From Hymenobacter armeniacus (GTDB lineage Bacteria; Bacteroidota; Bacteroidia; Cytophagales; Hymenobacteraceae), in the NCBI RefSeq assembly GCF_014699055.1, contig NZ_JACXAC010000003.1:310001-374000 (forward strand): a DNA stretch of 64,000 nucleotides, read 5' to 3'. Below are positions 18,240 to 29,079 of this stretch, piece after piece. A program made the translations under genes and the position numbers. Within the stretch, counting starts at the first letter, position 1; each line of letters starts with the position of its first letter. The notes below the pieces were generated by a model. The model saw only the letters and a program-made list of their open reading frames with translations. It ran no database searches and was not told the DNA's origin.

Positions 18240-20843
18240 ATGAAAATCACCTCCTTCCGCCAAACGCTGCTGCCACTGGCGCTGCTGTTCGTGGCCGTTG
18301 GGGCGCAGGCGCAGGCCACGCTCCCCGTGGGCGCAACCACCGTGTCGGCCACCAAAGGCAAGGGCGCTTTCACCCTGGCCGCGGCCGGCAAAACTGCGCC
18401 CATCTTCGCCAGCGCCGGCGACTGGCCGGGCGTGCTGCGCGCCGCCAAAGACCTGCAGGCCGACGTGCAGCGCGTGACCAAGGTGTTGCCCGCGTTCGGC
18501 ACCAGCAAGCCGGTCGGGCAGGAGGTCGTGCTCGTTGGCACCATCGGCAAGAGCCCGCTCATTGACCAGTTGATTCAAGCCAAAAAGCTGGACGTGAAGG
18601 CCGTGGCCGGCAAGTGGGAAACCTTTGTGCGCCAAGTAGTGGAGCAGCCCCTGCCGGGCGTGGCCCGCGCCCTGGTGATAGCCGGCAGCGACAAGCGCGG
18701 CACCATTTACGGCATCTACGACCTTTCGCAGCAGATGGGCGTCTCGCCCTGGTACTGGTGGGCCGACGTGCCGGTGAAGCCACAAACGGCCCTGTACGTG
18801 GCGCCCGCCCGCTACACCCTGGGCGAGCCCAAAGTGAAGTACCGCGGCATCTTCATCAACGACGAGGCCCCGGCGCTGTCGGGCTGGAGCCGGGAGAAGT
18901 TTGGGGGCGTGAACTCGAAGATGTACACCCACATGTTTGAGCTGATACTGCGGCTCAAGGGCAATTACCTGTGGCCGGCCATGTGGGGCAACATGTTCAA
19001 CGTGGACGACCCCAAAAGCCCGGAACTGGCCGATATGTACGGCATCGTGATGGGCACTTCGCACCACGAGCCCCTGACCCGCGCCCACGAGGAGTGGAAG
19101 GCATTTGGCCACGGCACGCCCTGGAACTACCAAACCAACGACAGCACCCTGCGGCGCTTCTGGCGCGGCGGCATGCAGCGCATGGGCACCCGCGAAAACA
19201 TCGTGACCGTGGGCATGCGCGGCGACGGCGACGAGCCCATGAGCCGCGAAAGCAACACCGCCCTGCTCGAACGCATCGTGGCCGACCAGCGCACCATCAT
19301 CGCCGAGGTCACCGGCAAGCCCGCCGACCAAACGCCCCAGATGTGGGCCCTCTACAAGGAAGTGCAGGAGTACTACGACAAGGGCATGCGCGTGCCCGAC
19401 GACGTGACCCTGCTGCTCTGCGACGACAATTGGGGCAACATCCGCAAGCTGCCCAAGCTGGGCGAGAAACCCCGCAAGGGCGGCTACGGCATCTACTACC
19501 ACTTCGACTACGTGGGCGGCCCGCGCAACTACAAGTGGCTGAACACAAACCCGCTGCCGCGCATCTGGGAGCAAATGCACCTGGCCCACGAGTACGGCGC
19601 CAACCAGATTTGGGTGGTGAACGTGGGCGACCTCAAGCCCATGGAGCTGCCCATCAGCTTCTTCCTGGACTATGCCTGGAACCCCGACCGCATTCCGGCC
19701 ACCGGCGTGGCGGCCTATGCGCAACGCTGGGCGGCCCAGCAGTTTGGAACGAAGCACGCCGCCGAAATAGGCGACATCCTGGCCAAGTATGCCAAGTACA
19801 ACGCCCGCCGCAAGCCCGAGCTGCTTTCGCCCGATACTTATAGCCTGGCCACCGGCGAGTGGGCCAACGTAGTGGCCGACTACCAGCAGCTGCTAACCCG
19901 CGCCGAGGCCATCAACCAGCAGCTGCCCGCCGCCGACCGCGACGCGTATTACGAGCTGGTGCTGCACCCCGTGCAGGCTTGCGCCAACCTCAACGAGCTG
20001 TACTACACCGTGGCCCGGAATCGCGAGGCCGCCAAAACCAACCAGCCCACCACCAACGAGCTGGCCTCAACCGCCCAGGCCCTGTTTGCCAAAGACGCCG
20101 AGATTTCGAAGCGTTACAACGGCATCGCCGGCGGCAAATGGAACCACATGATGGACCAGATGCACATCGGCTACAAAACCTGGCACGACGAGCCCAGGGA
20201 CGTGATGCCCGAGGTGATGACCTTGCCCGTGGGCGCGGTGGCGGCGCCCGCTCCGGCGCCCGGCCCGGCCGCCGCAGGCAGCTACGTCTCACTGGAAGCC
20301 GAGCACTACGCCCAGGCCGTGAATGCCGGCCCCATCACCTGGCAGCGCCTGCCTGATTTGGGCCGCACGCTGGGCGCCGTCACCACGTTTCCGGTGACGG
20401 CGGCGCCCACGGCAGCGCCGGGCGGCAGCAGCCCGCATCTGGAGTACCGCATCACGCTTGCGCAGCCGGGCCCCGTGACCGTGCAGGCCTACCTGGCGCC
20501 CACGCTGGACTTCACCAACACCACCGGCCTGCGCTACGCCGTGTCGCTCGACGACGAAGCCCCGCAGCTCATCAACCTGCACACCGGGCTAAATCCCGAT
20601 AATGGCAACAGACCATGGGAGAAGGCCGTGGCGGAAAACATTATCCTGAAGACCTCACAGCACAACGTGGCCGCGGCCGGCCCGCACGTGCTCAAGTTCT
20701 GGCGCGTCGACCCCGGCGTGGTGCTCGAAAAACTGGTGCTGAGCCAGGGCGCGGTGCCCGCCAGCTACCTGGGCCCGCCCGAAAATGCACCGGCCGCCAC
20801 GCCAGCGCCCAAGAGCAACAAGGGCAGCCTTGGGCAGCGCTAG
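18240..20843 (+). CDS. GH115 alpha-(4-O-methyl)-glucuronidase
   Basis: 867 residues from the ATG at 18240, which opens a signal peptide ending VGAQAQ; an in-frame start at 18195 would add a poor 15-residue extension. GH115 removes 4-O-methylglucuronic acid from both terminal and internal xylose residues of long glucuronoxylan, unlike GH67. Typical segments: GIYDLSQQMGVSPWYWWADV, YRGIFINDEAPALSGW, LKGNYLWPAMWGNMFNVDD, GTSHHEPLTRAHEEW and IWVVNVGDLKPMELP. The C-terminal 170 residues, after an Ala/Pro-rich linker, look like the accessory beta-domain of the family. Together with GH67 it gives the island two routes to glucuronate. Confidence 0.95.
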   Translation: MKITSFRQTLLPLALLFVAVGAQAQATLPVGATTVSATKGKGAFTLAAAGKTAPIFASAGDWPGVLRAAKDLQADVQRVTKVLPAFGTSKPVGQEVVLVGTIGKSPLIDQLIQAKKLDVKAVAGKWETFVRQVVEQPLPGVARALVIAGSDKRGTIYGIYDLSQQMGVSPWYWWADVPVKPQTALYVAPARYTLGEPKVKYRGIFINDEAPALSGWSREKFGGVNSKMYTHMFELILRLKGNYLWPAMWGNMFNVDDPKSPELADMYGIVMGTSHHEPLTRAHEEWKAFGHGTPWNYQTNDSTLRRFWRGGMQRMGTRENIVTVGMRGDGDEPMSRESNTALLERIVADQRTIIAEVTGKPADQTPQMWALYKEVQEYYDKGMRVPDDVTLLLCDDNWGNIRKLPKLGEKPRKGGYGIYYHFDYVGGPRNYKWLNTNPLPRIWEQMHLAHEYGANQIWVVNVGDLKPMELPISFFLDYAWNPDRIPATGVAAYAQRWAAQQFGTKHAAEIGDILAKYAKYNARRKPELLSPDTYSLATGEWANVVADYQQLLTRAEAINQQLPAADRDAYYELVLHPVQACANLNELYYTVARNREAAKTNQPTTNELASTAQALFAKDAEISKRYNGIAGGKWNHMMDQMHIGYKTWHDEPRDVMPEVMTLPVGAVAAPAPAPGPAAAGSYVSLEAEHYAQAVNAGPITWQRLPDLGRTLGAVTTFPVTAAPTAAPGGSSPHLEYRITLAQPGPVTVQAYLAPTLDFTNTTGLRYAVSLDDEAPQLINLHTGLNPDNGNRPWEKAVAENIILKTSQHNVAAAGPHVLKFWRVDPGVVLEKLVLSQGAVPASYLGPPENAPAATPAPKSNKGSLGQR

Positions 20844-20929
20844 CACTGTGGCACTCGCGTCAATCCCCAAAAAATCCTGAGCAGGCGAATTCCCCGATTT
20901 GCCCCAACCGTCAACTTCCCTCCGCGCAA

Positions 20930-22675
20930 ATGACCTCCGCCCCACATGCTGGCTGCCCGGCCCATTGTCTCACTGTCCGTTTTGTCGCCCCGAAGCTGAA
21001 ACGCTGGGCGGCCGCGCTGAGCGTGGCGGCGGCCCTGCTGCTGCCTGCTTTGGGGGCAGTTGCACAATCGATTGAGTTGGTGAATCCCATCCTAAACGGG
21101 TTTTACCCCGACCCCAGCATCGTGAAGGTGGGGGCGGACTATTACCTGGTCAATTCCACGTTTTCCTACTTCCCGGGCATCCCGGTGATGCACAGCCGCG
21201 ACCTGAAAAACTGGAAGCAAGTGGGCAACGTCATCAGCCGGCCCTCGCAGATGAACTTCCTGGGCGACCGCATGACGCGGGGCCTGTTTGCGCCCGCTAT
21301 TGAGTACCACAACGGCACGTACTACGTCACCTGCACGCTGATTGACCACAAGGGCAACTTCGTGGTGACGGCCAACAACCCCGCCGGGCCGTGGAGCGAC
21401 CCCACTTTCCTGCCCGAAGTAAAGGGCATCGACCCGTCGTTGTATTTCGAGGGCGACAAGGCCTACGTCATCTACAACAGCGACCCGCCCGACAACAAGC
21501 CGCTCTACGAGGGGCACCGCTCCATCAAGATGATGGAGCTGAACCCGCGCACGCTGCAAACCGTGGGCGAGGCCAAAATCGTGGTGAATGGGGGAGTGGA
21601 CATCAGCAAAAAGCCCGTTTGGATAGAAGGCCCGCACCTGATGAAGCGGGGCGACTGGTACTACCTCTACGCGGCCGAAGGCGGCACCTCGGTGAACCAC
21701 ACGGAGGTGGTGTTCCGCAGCAAAGCGGCCCTGGGCCCGTTTGTGCCCTACGACAAGAACCCCATCCTCTCGCAGCGCGAGCTGCCCAAAGACCGCAAAG
21801 ACCCCATCACCTCGGCCGGGCACGCCCAGTTTGTGGAAGGGCCCGATGGGAAGACTTACGCCATTTTCCTGGCCGTGCGGCCCTATGAGGGCAATTTCTA
21901 CAACACCGGCCGCGAGACGTTCATCGTGCCCGTGGTATGGAAGGACGAGTGGCCCGTGATGGACCCGGGGCCCAACGGCGTGCAATACCGCTACCAGGCC
22001 AACTTCCCGGAGGTGAAGCAGCCCGGCGCCCGGCCCCAGAGCGGTAATTTTGGCTACACCCTCACCTTCGAGAAGCAGCTGGACCCGGCGTTGCTGCTGC
22101 TGCGCACCGTCGACAGCACCAGCTTTGCCCTGAGCAAAGCCAAGGGCCTCACCCTAAAGCTCAAGCCCGAAACCTGCGCCGAAACCGGCAATCCGGCCTT
22201 CATCGGCAAGCGGCAGCAGCACCAGTTTTGCACCGCCGAAACCGAGCTGACCTTTGCGCCGAAAGCCGCCAATGAACAGGCGGGCCTGGTCATCTTTCAG
22301 GACGAGAAGCACTGCTACTTCCTCAGCAAGTCGGTGGACCAGGGCAAGCCCGTGCTGCAGCTGTACAAAAGCACCCCCGAAGCCAAGCGCATGGAGCTGC
22401 TGGCGCAGGCGCCGCTCAAGTCGGCCGCGGGCGGCGTGCAGCTGCGCATTCAGGCCCAGGGCGACGCCTACAGCTTTGGTTTCTCAGAAAACGGCAAGGC
22501 CTGGACGGTGCTCAAGGACAAGGTGGACGGCAAGTTCCTGAGTACCCAAGTAGCCGGCGGCTTCATCGGTTGCCTGTTTGGGCTGTACGCCACTTCCTCA
22601 GGCCAGCCCACCACCAATACGGCCTCCTTCAAGTGGTTGAAATACGAGGGCAACGACCCTATGTACCGGAAGTAA
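20930..22675 (+). CDS. GH43 beta-xylosidase/arabinofuranosidase with C-terminal beta-sandwich
   Basis: 581 residues from the ATG at 20930; the frame is open further upstream inside the GH115 gene but the signal peptide (hydrophobic core before GAVAQS) begins here, after an unusually long n-region of about 25 residues. The five-blade propeller residues are base D61 (YPDPSIV), pKa modulator D168 (GIDPSLYF) and acid E233 (IEGPHLM). Residues about 350-581 form a concanavalin-like C-terminal domain, the arrangement of many GH43 beta-xylosidases. It would trim xylose or arabinose from xylo-oligosaccharides in the periplasm. Exact specificity cannot be read from sequence. Confidence 0.9.
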   Translation: MTSAPHAGCPAHCLTVRFVAPKLKRWAAALSVAAALLLPALGAVAQSIELVNPILNGFYPDPSIVKVGADYYLVNSTFSYFPGIPVMHSRDLKNWKQVGNVISRPSQMNFLGDRMTRGLFAPAIEYHNGTYYVTCTLIDHKGNFVVTANNPAGPWSDPTFLPEVKGIDPSLYFEGDKAYVIYNSDPPDNKPLYEGHRSIKMMELNPRTLQTVGEAKIVVNGGVDISKKPVWIEGPHLMKRGDWYYLYAAEGGTSVNHTEVVFRSKAALGPFVPYDKNPILSQRELPKDRKDPITSAGHAQFVEGPDGKTYAIFLAVRPYEGNFYNTGRETFIVPVVWKDEWPVMDPGPNGVQYRYQANFPEVKQPGARPQSGNFGYTLTFEKQLDPALLLLRTVDSTSFALSKAKGLTLKLKPETCAETGNPAFIGKRQQHQFCTAETELTFAPKAANEQAGLVIFQDEKHCYFLSKSVDQGKPVLQLYKSTPEAKRMELLAQAPLKSAAGGVQLRIQAQGDAYSFGFSENGKAWTVLKDKVDGKFLSTQVAGGFIGCLFGLYATSSGQPTTNTASFKWLKYEGNDPMYRK

Positions 22676-22742
22676 TGCCGATGGGCGGGAGCTGGGGTCC
22701 GTTGCGCGCTGGCTCGATTTGCCAACTGTTGTCTTGATTATC

Positions 22743-24671
22743 ATGCGAGTGACTCTCTTTTTTTGCGCCTTGATGCTAGCCGCTTTCGCTGCCCGGGCCG
22801 CGGGGCCCGTAGTGGTCAGCAGTCCCGACGGGGCCGTGCGGGTGAGCGTGGCCGTCGATGCCCAGGGGCAGCCCACCTACGCCGTGCGCTACCGCCAGGC
22901 CGAGCTGCTGCGCCCCTCGCGCCTGGGCCTGCAGCTGGCCGGCGCCGACCTTTCGAAGGGACTGAAACTGACGCAAGCCGACAAGGTCACGGCCGTGGCC
23001 GACGACTACCAGCTGGCCACCGACAAGCGCGCCAACTGCCGCTACCGGGCCAACCGCCGCGTGGTGCATTTTGCCGTCCCGGCCGGGGCGCCCACGCTGA
23101 GCGTGGCGTTTCAGGTGTCGAACGACGGCGTGGCGTTTCAGTACCTCGTCGAAGGCAACAGTGCCGACGTGCAGCGCATTGCCACCGAGGCAACCACGTT
23201 TCATCTGCCCGCCGGGGCCAGGGGCTGGCTGCACCCGCACGCTAAGGCCCAGACCGGCTGGGCCAACTCGCAGCCTTCGTACGAAGAGTATTACCAGGGC
23301 GGCATCGCGGCCGGCACGCCCTCCACGCTGGGGCAGGGGTGGTCGTTTCCGGCGCTGTTCCAGACGGGCGGCCACTGGGTGCTGCTCACCGAGGCGGGCA
23401 TGGGCCGCAGCTACTGCGGCAGCCACCTGGCCCACGCCGCGCCCGATGCCGAGTACCGCATCGCCTTTCCGCAAGCCCCGGAAAAGACCACGCCCGACGC
23501 GGCGCTGCTGCCCGAAAGCCGACTGCCCTGGCGTTCGCCCTGGCGCGTCATCGTGCTGGGCAATTCGCTGGCGCCCATCGTAGAGTCGACGCTGACCACC
23601 GACGTGAGCGCGCCCGCCCAATCGCCCGTGCTCACGGAGGCGCCCGGCAAGGCGTCGTGGTCGTGGGTGCTGATGGGCGACCAGAACACGACCTACGACG
23701 TGCAGCGCCGCTTCATCGACTACGCGGCCGCCATGGGCTGGCGCTACTGCCTGGTCGATGCCCTGTGGGACAAGCAAATCGGCTACGACAAGCTGGCCGA
23801 GCTGGCCCAGTACGCCCGCGCCAAAAACGTGGGGCTGCTGGTGTGGTACAACTCCAACGGCAACTGGAACGAAGCGCCCCAAACGCCCACCAAGGTGCTG
23901 TTCGACGCCGAAAGCCGGCGCCGGGAGTTCGCCCGCATCAAGCAAATGGGCGTGGCGGGCGTGAAAATCGACTTCTTTGGCGGCGACGGGCAGTCGTTTA
24001 TGAACTACTACCAGGACTTGCTCACCGATGCCGCCCAGGCCGGCCTGCTGGTGAACTTCCACGGCGCCACCCTGCCGCGCGGCTGGCACCGCACCTACCC
24101 CAACCTGATGACCATGGAAGCCGTGAAGGGCTTCGAGTTCCTGACCTTCGACCAGGCCAACACCGACCAGGAGGCCACGCACTGCGCCACGCTGCCCTTC
24201 ACCCGCAACGCCGTGGGACCCATGGACTTCACGCCCATGGCGTTTTCCGAAATCAACGGCAAGCAGCGCCGCACCTCCAACGCCTTCGAGCTGGCGCTTT
24301 CGGTGCTCTTCCAGTCGGGCATCCAGCACTATGCCGAGGTGCCCGAGGGCATGGCCGCGCAGCCCGCCTACGTGCAGGACTTCGTGAAAAAGCTGCCGCC
24401 GCGCTGGGCCGAGGTGAAGCTGCTCGACGGTTTCCCCGGCGAGTACGCGGTGCTGGCCCGCCGGGCGCCGGGCGGCGCGTGGTACGTGGCCGGCATCAAC
24501 GCCACCGACGCGCCCAAAACCATTCAGCTCGACCTTGGCAAGCTGGGGCTGGCCGGTGGCACGCTCATCACCGACGGCGCCACCAACCGCAGCTTCAGCA
24601 CCCGGGCCGTGGGCGGCGCTGGCCTCAGCGTGACGCTGCCGGCGCGGGGTGGCTTCGTGGTGCAGCCCTAG
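22743..24671 (+). CDS. GH97 glycoside hydrolase, probably retaining (alpha-galactosidase or beta-L-arabinopyranosidase type)
   Basis: 642 residues from the ATG at 22743, which begins a signal peptide ending FAARAAG. The N-terminal beta-sandwich (SSPDGAVRVSVAVDAQGQP) and catalytic TIM barrel (SWSWVLMGDQNTTYDVQRRF, LLVWYNSNGNW) are typical of GH97. The motif GVKIDFFGGD carries an aspartate (D410) where retaining members have the nucleophile, with E459 in MTMEAVKGFE as likely acid/base; inverting SusB-type alpha-glucosidases lack that aspartate. In a xylan island it may take galactose or arabinopyranose off complex side chains. Assignment to a sub-specificity is inference. Confidence 0.88.
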   Translation: MRVTLFFCALMLAAFAARAAGPVVVSSPDGAVRVSVAVDAQGQPTYAVRYRQAELLRPSRLGLQLAGADLSKGLKLTQADKVTAVADDYQLATDKRANCRYRANRRVVHFAVPAGAPTLSVAFQVSNDGVAFQYLVEGNSADVQRIATEATTFHLPAGARGWLHPHAKAQTGWANSQPSYEEYYQGGIAAGTPSTLGQGWSFPALFQTGGHWVLLTEAGMGRSYCGSHLAHAAPDAEYRIAFPQAPEKTTPDAALLPESRLPWRSPWRVIVLGNSLAPIVESTLTTDVSAPAQSPVLTEAPGKASWSWVLMGDQNTTYDVQRRFIDYAAAMGWRYCLVDALWDKQIGYDKLAELAQYARAKNVGLLVWYNSNGNWNEAPQTPTKVLFDAESRRREFARIKQMGVAGVKIDFFGGDGQSFMNYYQDLLTDAAQAGLLVNFHGATLPRGWHRTYPNLMTMEAVKGFEFLTFDQANTDQEATHCATLPFTRNAVGPMDFTPMAFSEINGKQRRTSNAFELALSVLFQSGIQHYAEVPEGMAAQPAYVQDFVKKLPPRWAEVKLLDGFPGEYAVLARRAPGGAWYVAGINATDAPKTIQLDLGKLGLAGGTLITDGATNRSFSTRAVGGAGLSVTLPARGGFVVQP

Positions 24672-24688
24672 GCGGTGCTTGCCCGTGA

Positions 24689-26692
<2,004 letters not shown>

Positions 26693-26760
26693 GCTGGGTA
26701 GCAGCTTCCGCCTCATCAGCCCTGGCCTGTGCAGGGCTTTCCTTCTTTTGCCCAAGCTCC

Positions 26761-27717
26761 ATGAAAACTACTTTGCTTGTCGTCCTGCTGGCCCTTGGGG
26801 CTTACCTGCCCATGCGGGCGCAGAACCCCATTATTCGGAATGTGTTCACGGCCGACCCAGCGCCGCTGGTGTACCACGACACCTTGTTTCTGTACACCGG
26901 GCACGACACGGCTTCGGTGAGCGAGACGAACTACAAGATGCCCGACTGGCGCATCTACTCCACCACCGACCTAGTGCACTGGCAAGACCACGGCAAGCGC
27001 CTCTCGCCCCGCACCTTTGCCTGGGCCACCGGCGATGCCTACGCGGCGCAGTGCGTGTACCACAAGGGCAAGTTCTATTGGTTTGTGGCCACCTTCCACA
27101 AGAAGGACGACCAGAGCCAGGGCGGCGCAGCCATTGGCGTGGCCGTGTCGGACCGGCCCACCGGGCCGTTCCGGGATGCCATCGGCAAGGCTCTTATCAC
27201 CAATGAGATGACCAAGGACAAGCCCCACGCCTGGGACGACATCGACCCCACCGTTTTCGTCGACGACGATAAGCAGGTGTACATGTACTGGGGCAACTTA
27301 AGCTGCCGCTGGGTGAAGCTCAAGGACAACCTGACGGAGCTGGCGGGCCCCATCACGGTGATAAGTCCCAAGAACTACATCGAAGGCCCCTGGGTGTACA
27401 AGCGTAAAAAGCTCTACTACCTCGTGTACGCCGGCGCCGGCACCAAGCCCGAGATGATAGAGTACTGCACGGCGCCCAGCGCCGCCGGGCCGTGGACGTA
27501 CCGGGGCATCATCCAGGAAAACGTGCCGAATAGCTTCACCACGCACCCCGGCATCGTCGACTACAAGGGCAAGAGCTACTTTTTCTACCACAACGGCGCC
27601 CTGCCCACCGGCGGCAACTACCGGCGCTCCATCTGTGTGGACTACCTGCACTACAACCCGGACGGCACCATCCAGCCCATCGTGCAGACCACTCGCGGCG
27701 TCGCTCCGGCCAAATGA
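26761..27717 (+). CDS. GH43 glycoside hydrolase (single domain)
   Basis: 318 residues from ATG 26761, giving the signal peptide MKTTLLVVLLALGAYLPMRA. The propeller catalytic set is D32 (TADPAPLVYHDTLFLY), D162 (DIDPTVFVDDDKQVYMYW) and E208 (YIEGPWV). It is about the length of a bare GH43 domain, with no extra module. Likely an arabinofuranosidase or beta-xylosidase acting on imported arabinoxylo-oligosaccharides. The stop overlaps an in-frame ATG of the GH8 gene (ATGA at 27714), so translation may be coupled. Confidence 0.9.
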   Translation: MKTTLLVVLLALGAYLPMRAQNPIIRNVFTADPAPLVYHDTLFLYTGHDTASVSETNYKMPDWRIYSTTDLVHWQDHGKRLSPRTFAWATGDAYAAQCVYHKGKFYWFVATFHKKDDQSQGGAAIGVAVSDRPTGPFRDAIGKALITNEMTKDKPHAWDDIDPTVFVDDDKQVYMYWGNLSCRWVKLKDNLTELAGPITVISPKNYIEGPWVYKRKKLYYLVYAGAGTKPEMIEYCTAPSAAGPWTYRGIIQENVPNSFTTHPGIVDYKGKSYFFYHNGALPTGGNYRRSICVDYLHYNPDGTIQPIVQTTRGVAPAK

Positions 27718-27758
27718 GGCTTTCCCCACCATTCCGTCCGCCCCGCGCGGGGTTATTT

Positions 27759-29063
27759 ATGCCGAAACTTTCTTTCCGCCTTTCGGCCCTTGGCTGGCGG
27801 GCTTGCCTGCTGGCGCTGTGCCTCGTGCACCTGCACGCTGCGCACGCCCAAGCCCCGGCCCCGGCGCGCCCACCGGCCGGCAAGGCGGCTTTCTATACCA
27901 ACGTATACCCCAATCTGTTTCGGGAAGCGGGCTACCGCCAGGCCGACATCGACAAGAAGGTGGCCCAGGCCTACCACGACGTGTTTGAGGGGCCCAATAA
28001 GGTGTATTTCGAGGTGGGCGACTCCATGGCCTACGTGTCGGATGTGAAGAATGAGGACGCCCGCACCGAAGGCCTTTCCTACGGCATGATGGTGGCCGTG
28101 CAGCTCAACAAGAAGCAGGTCTTTGACCGGCTCTGGCGCTGGTCGAAGAAGTATTTGCAGCACCAGAGCGGCCCGCTGGAAGGCTACTTTGCCTGGAGCT
28201 TCAACCCCGCCACCATGAAGCGCAATTCCGAGGGGCCGGCCTCGGATGGCGAGCTGTATTTCGTGACCAGCCTGCTGTTTGCGGCCAACCGCTGGGGCAA
28301 CGCCACCGGCATTGACTACTACCGCGAAGCCCGCCGCATTCTGGACGCCTCGTGGAAAAAGGACGGCACCGGGGGCGTGTACAACCTATTCAACACCAAA
28401 GCCAAGCAGATAAGCTTCGTGCCAACCGGTGACATGTACACCTGGACCGACCCCTCGTACCACGTGCCCGCTTTTCTGGAAGTGTGGGCCGAATATGCCA
28501 AGGACGGGCACGAGCAGTTTTACCGGGACTGCGCCGATACGTCGCGAGTGTTTCTGCACCGGGCCTGCACCGCGCCCACCGGCCTCAACTACGACTACAC
28601 CGAGTTCAGCGGCCAGCCGCACGCTACCCGCTGGGCGCCGCCGGCCTTTCGCTACGACTCCTGGCGCGTGCCCATGAACCTGGCCATGGATTACGTGTGG
28701 TTTGGCAAGGACCGGCGCTGGCAGCAGCAGTACGCGCAGCGCTTCCAGGGTTTTCTGCGCCGCAAGGGCCTCAACACTTTCGAAGACCAGTTCAACGTGG
28801 ACGGCTCGCGGCCGGAGTTCATTCTGCCGGCCGGCAAGGTGAAAAAGCTGCGCCACTCGCTGGGCCTGGTGGCCACGTCGGCCGCGGCCTCGCTCATGCG
28901 CCCGGCCCCGCCGCAGCTGGATTTTGTGCACGCCCTCTGGAATGCCAAGCTGGCGCCCTACGACGACGGCTACTTCGACCCCTACTACGACGGCCTCCTG
29001 TACCTCTTCAGCCTGATGCACCTGAGCGGCAAGTACCAGGCGATAAAGCCCCAAACGCATTAA
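27759..29063 (+). CDS. GH8 reducing-end xylose-releasing exo-oligoxylanase
   Basis: 434 residues from ATG 27759, which starts a good signal peptide ending HAAHAQ; an earlier ATG at 27714 overlaps the preceding stop and adds 15 residues. The (alpha/alpha)6 barrel residues are acid E104 in DARTEGLSYGMM, ASDGELYFVTSLLFAANRWG, and base D300 in FRYDSWRVPMNLAMDYVW. This form of the motifs is that of Rex enzymes, which remove single xylose units from the reducing end of xylotriose and longer chains, rather than endoglucanases of GH8. It would complement the non-reducing-end xylosidases of the island. Confidence 0.92.
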   Translation: MPKLSFRLSALGWRACLLALCLVHLHAAHAQAPAPARPPAGKAAFYTNVYPNLFREAGYRQADIDKKVAQAYHDVFEGPNKVYFEVGDSMAYVSDVKNEDARTEGLSYGMMVAVQLNKKQVFDRLWRWSKKYLQHQSGPLEGYFAWSFNPATMKRNSEGPASDGELYFVTSLLFAANRWGNATGIDYYREARRILDASWKKDGTGGVYNLFNTKAKQISFVPTGDMYTWTDPSYHVPAFLEVWAEYAKDGHEQFYRDCADTSRVFLHRACTAPTGLNYDYTEFSGQPHATRWAPPAFRYDSWRVPMNLAMDYVWFGKDRRWQQQYAQRFQGFLRRKGLNTFEDQFNVDGSRPEFILPAGKVKKLRHSLGLVATSAAASLMRPAPPQLDFVHALWNAKLAPYDDGYFDPYYDGLLYLFSLMHLSGKYQAIKPQTH

Positions 29064-29079
29064 TCAAGCAAGGTTCGTG

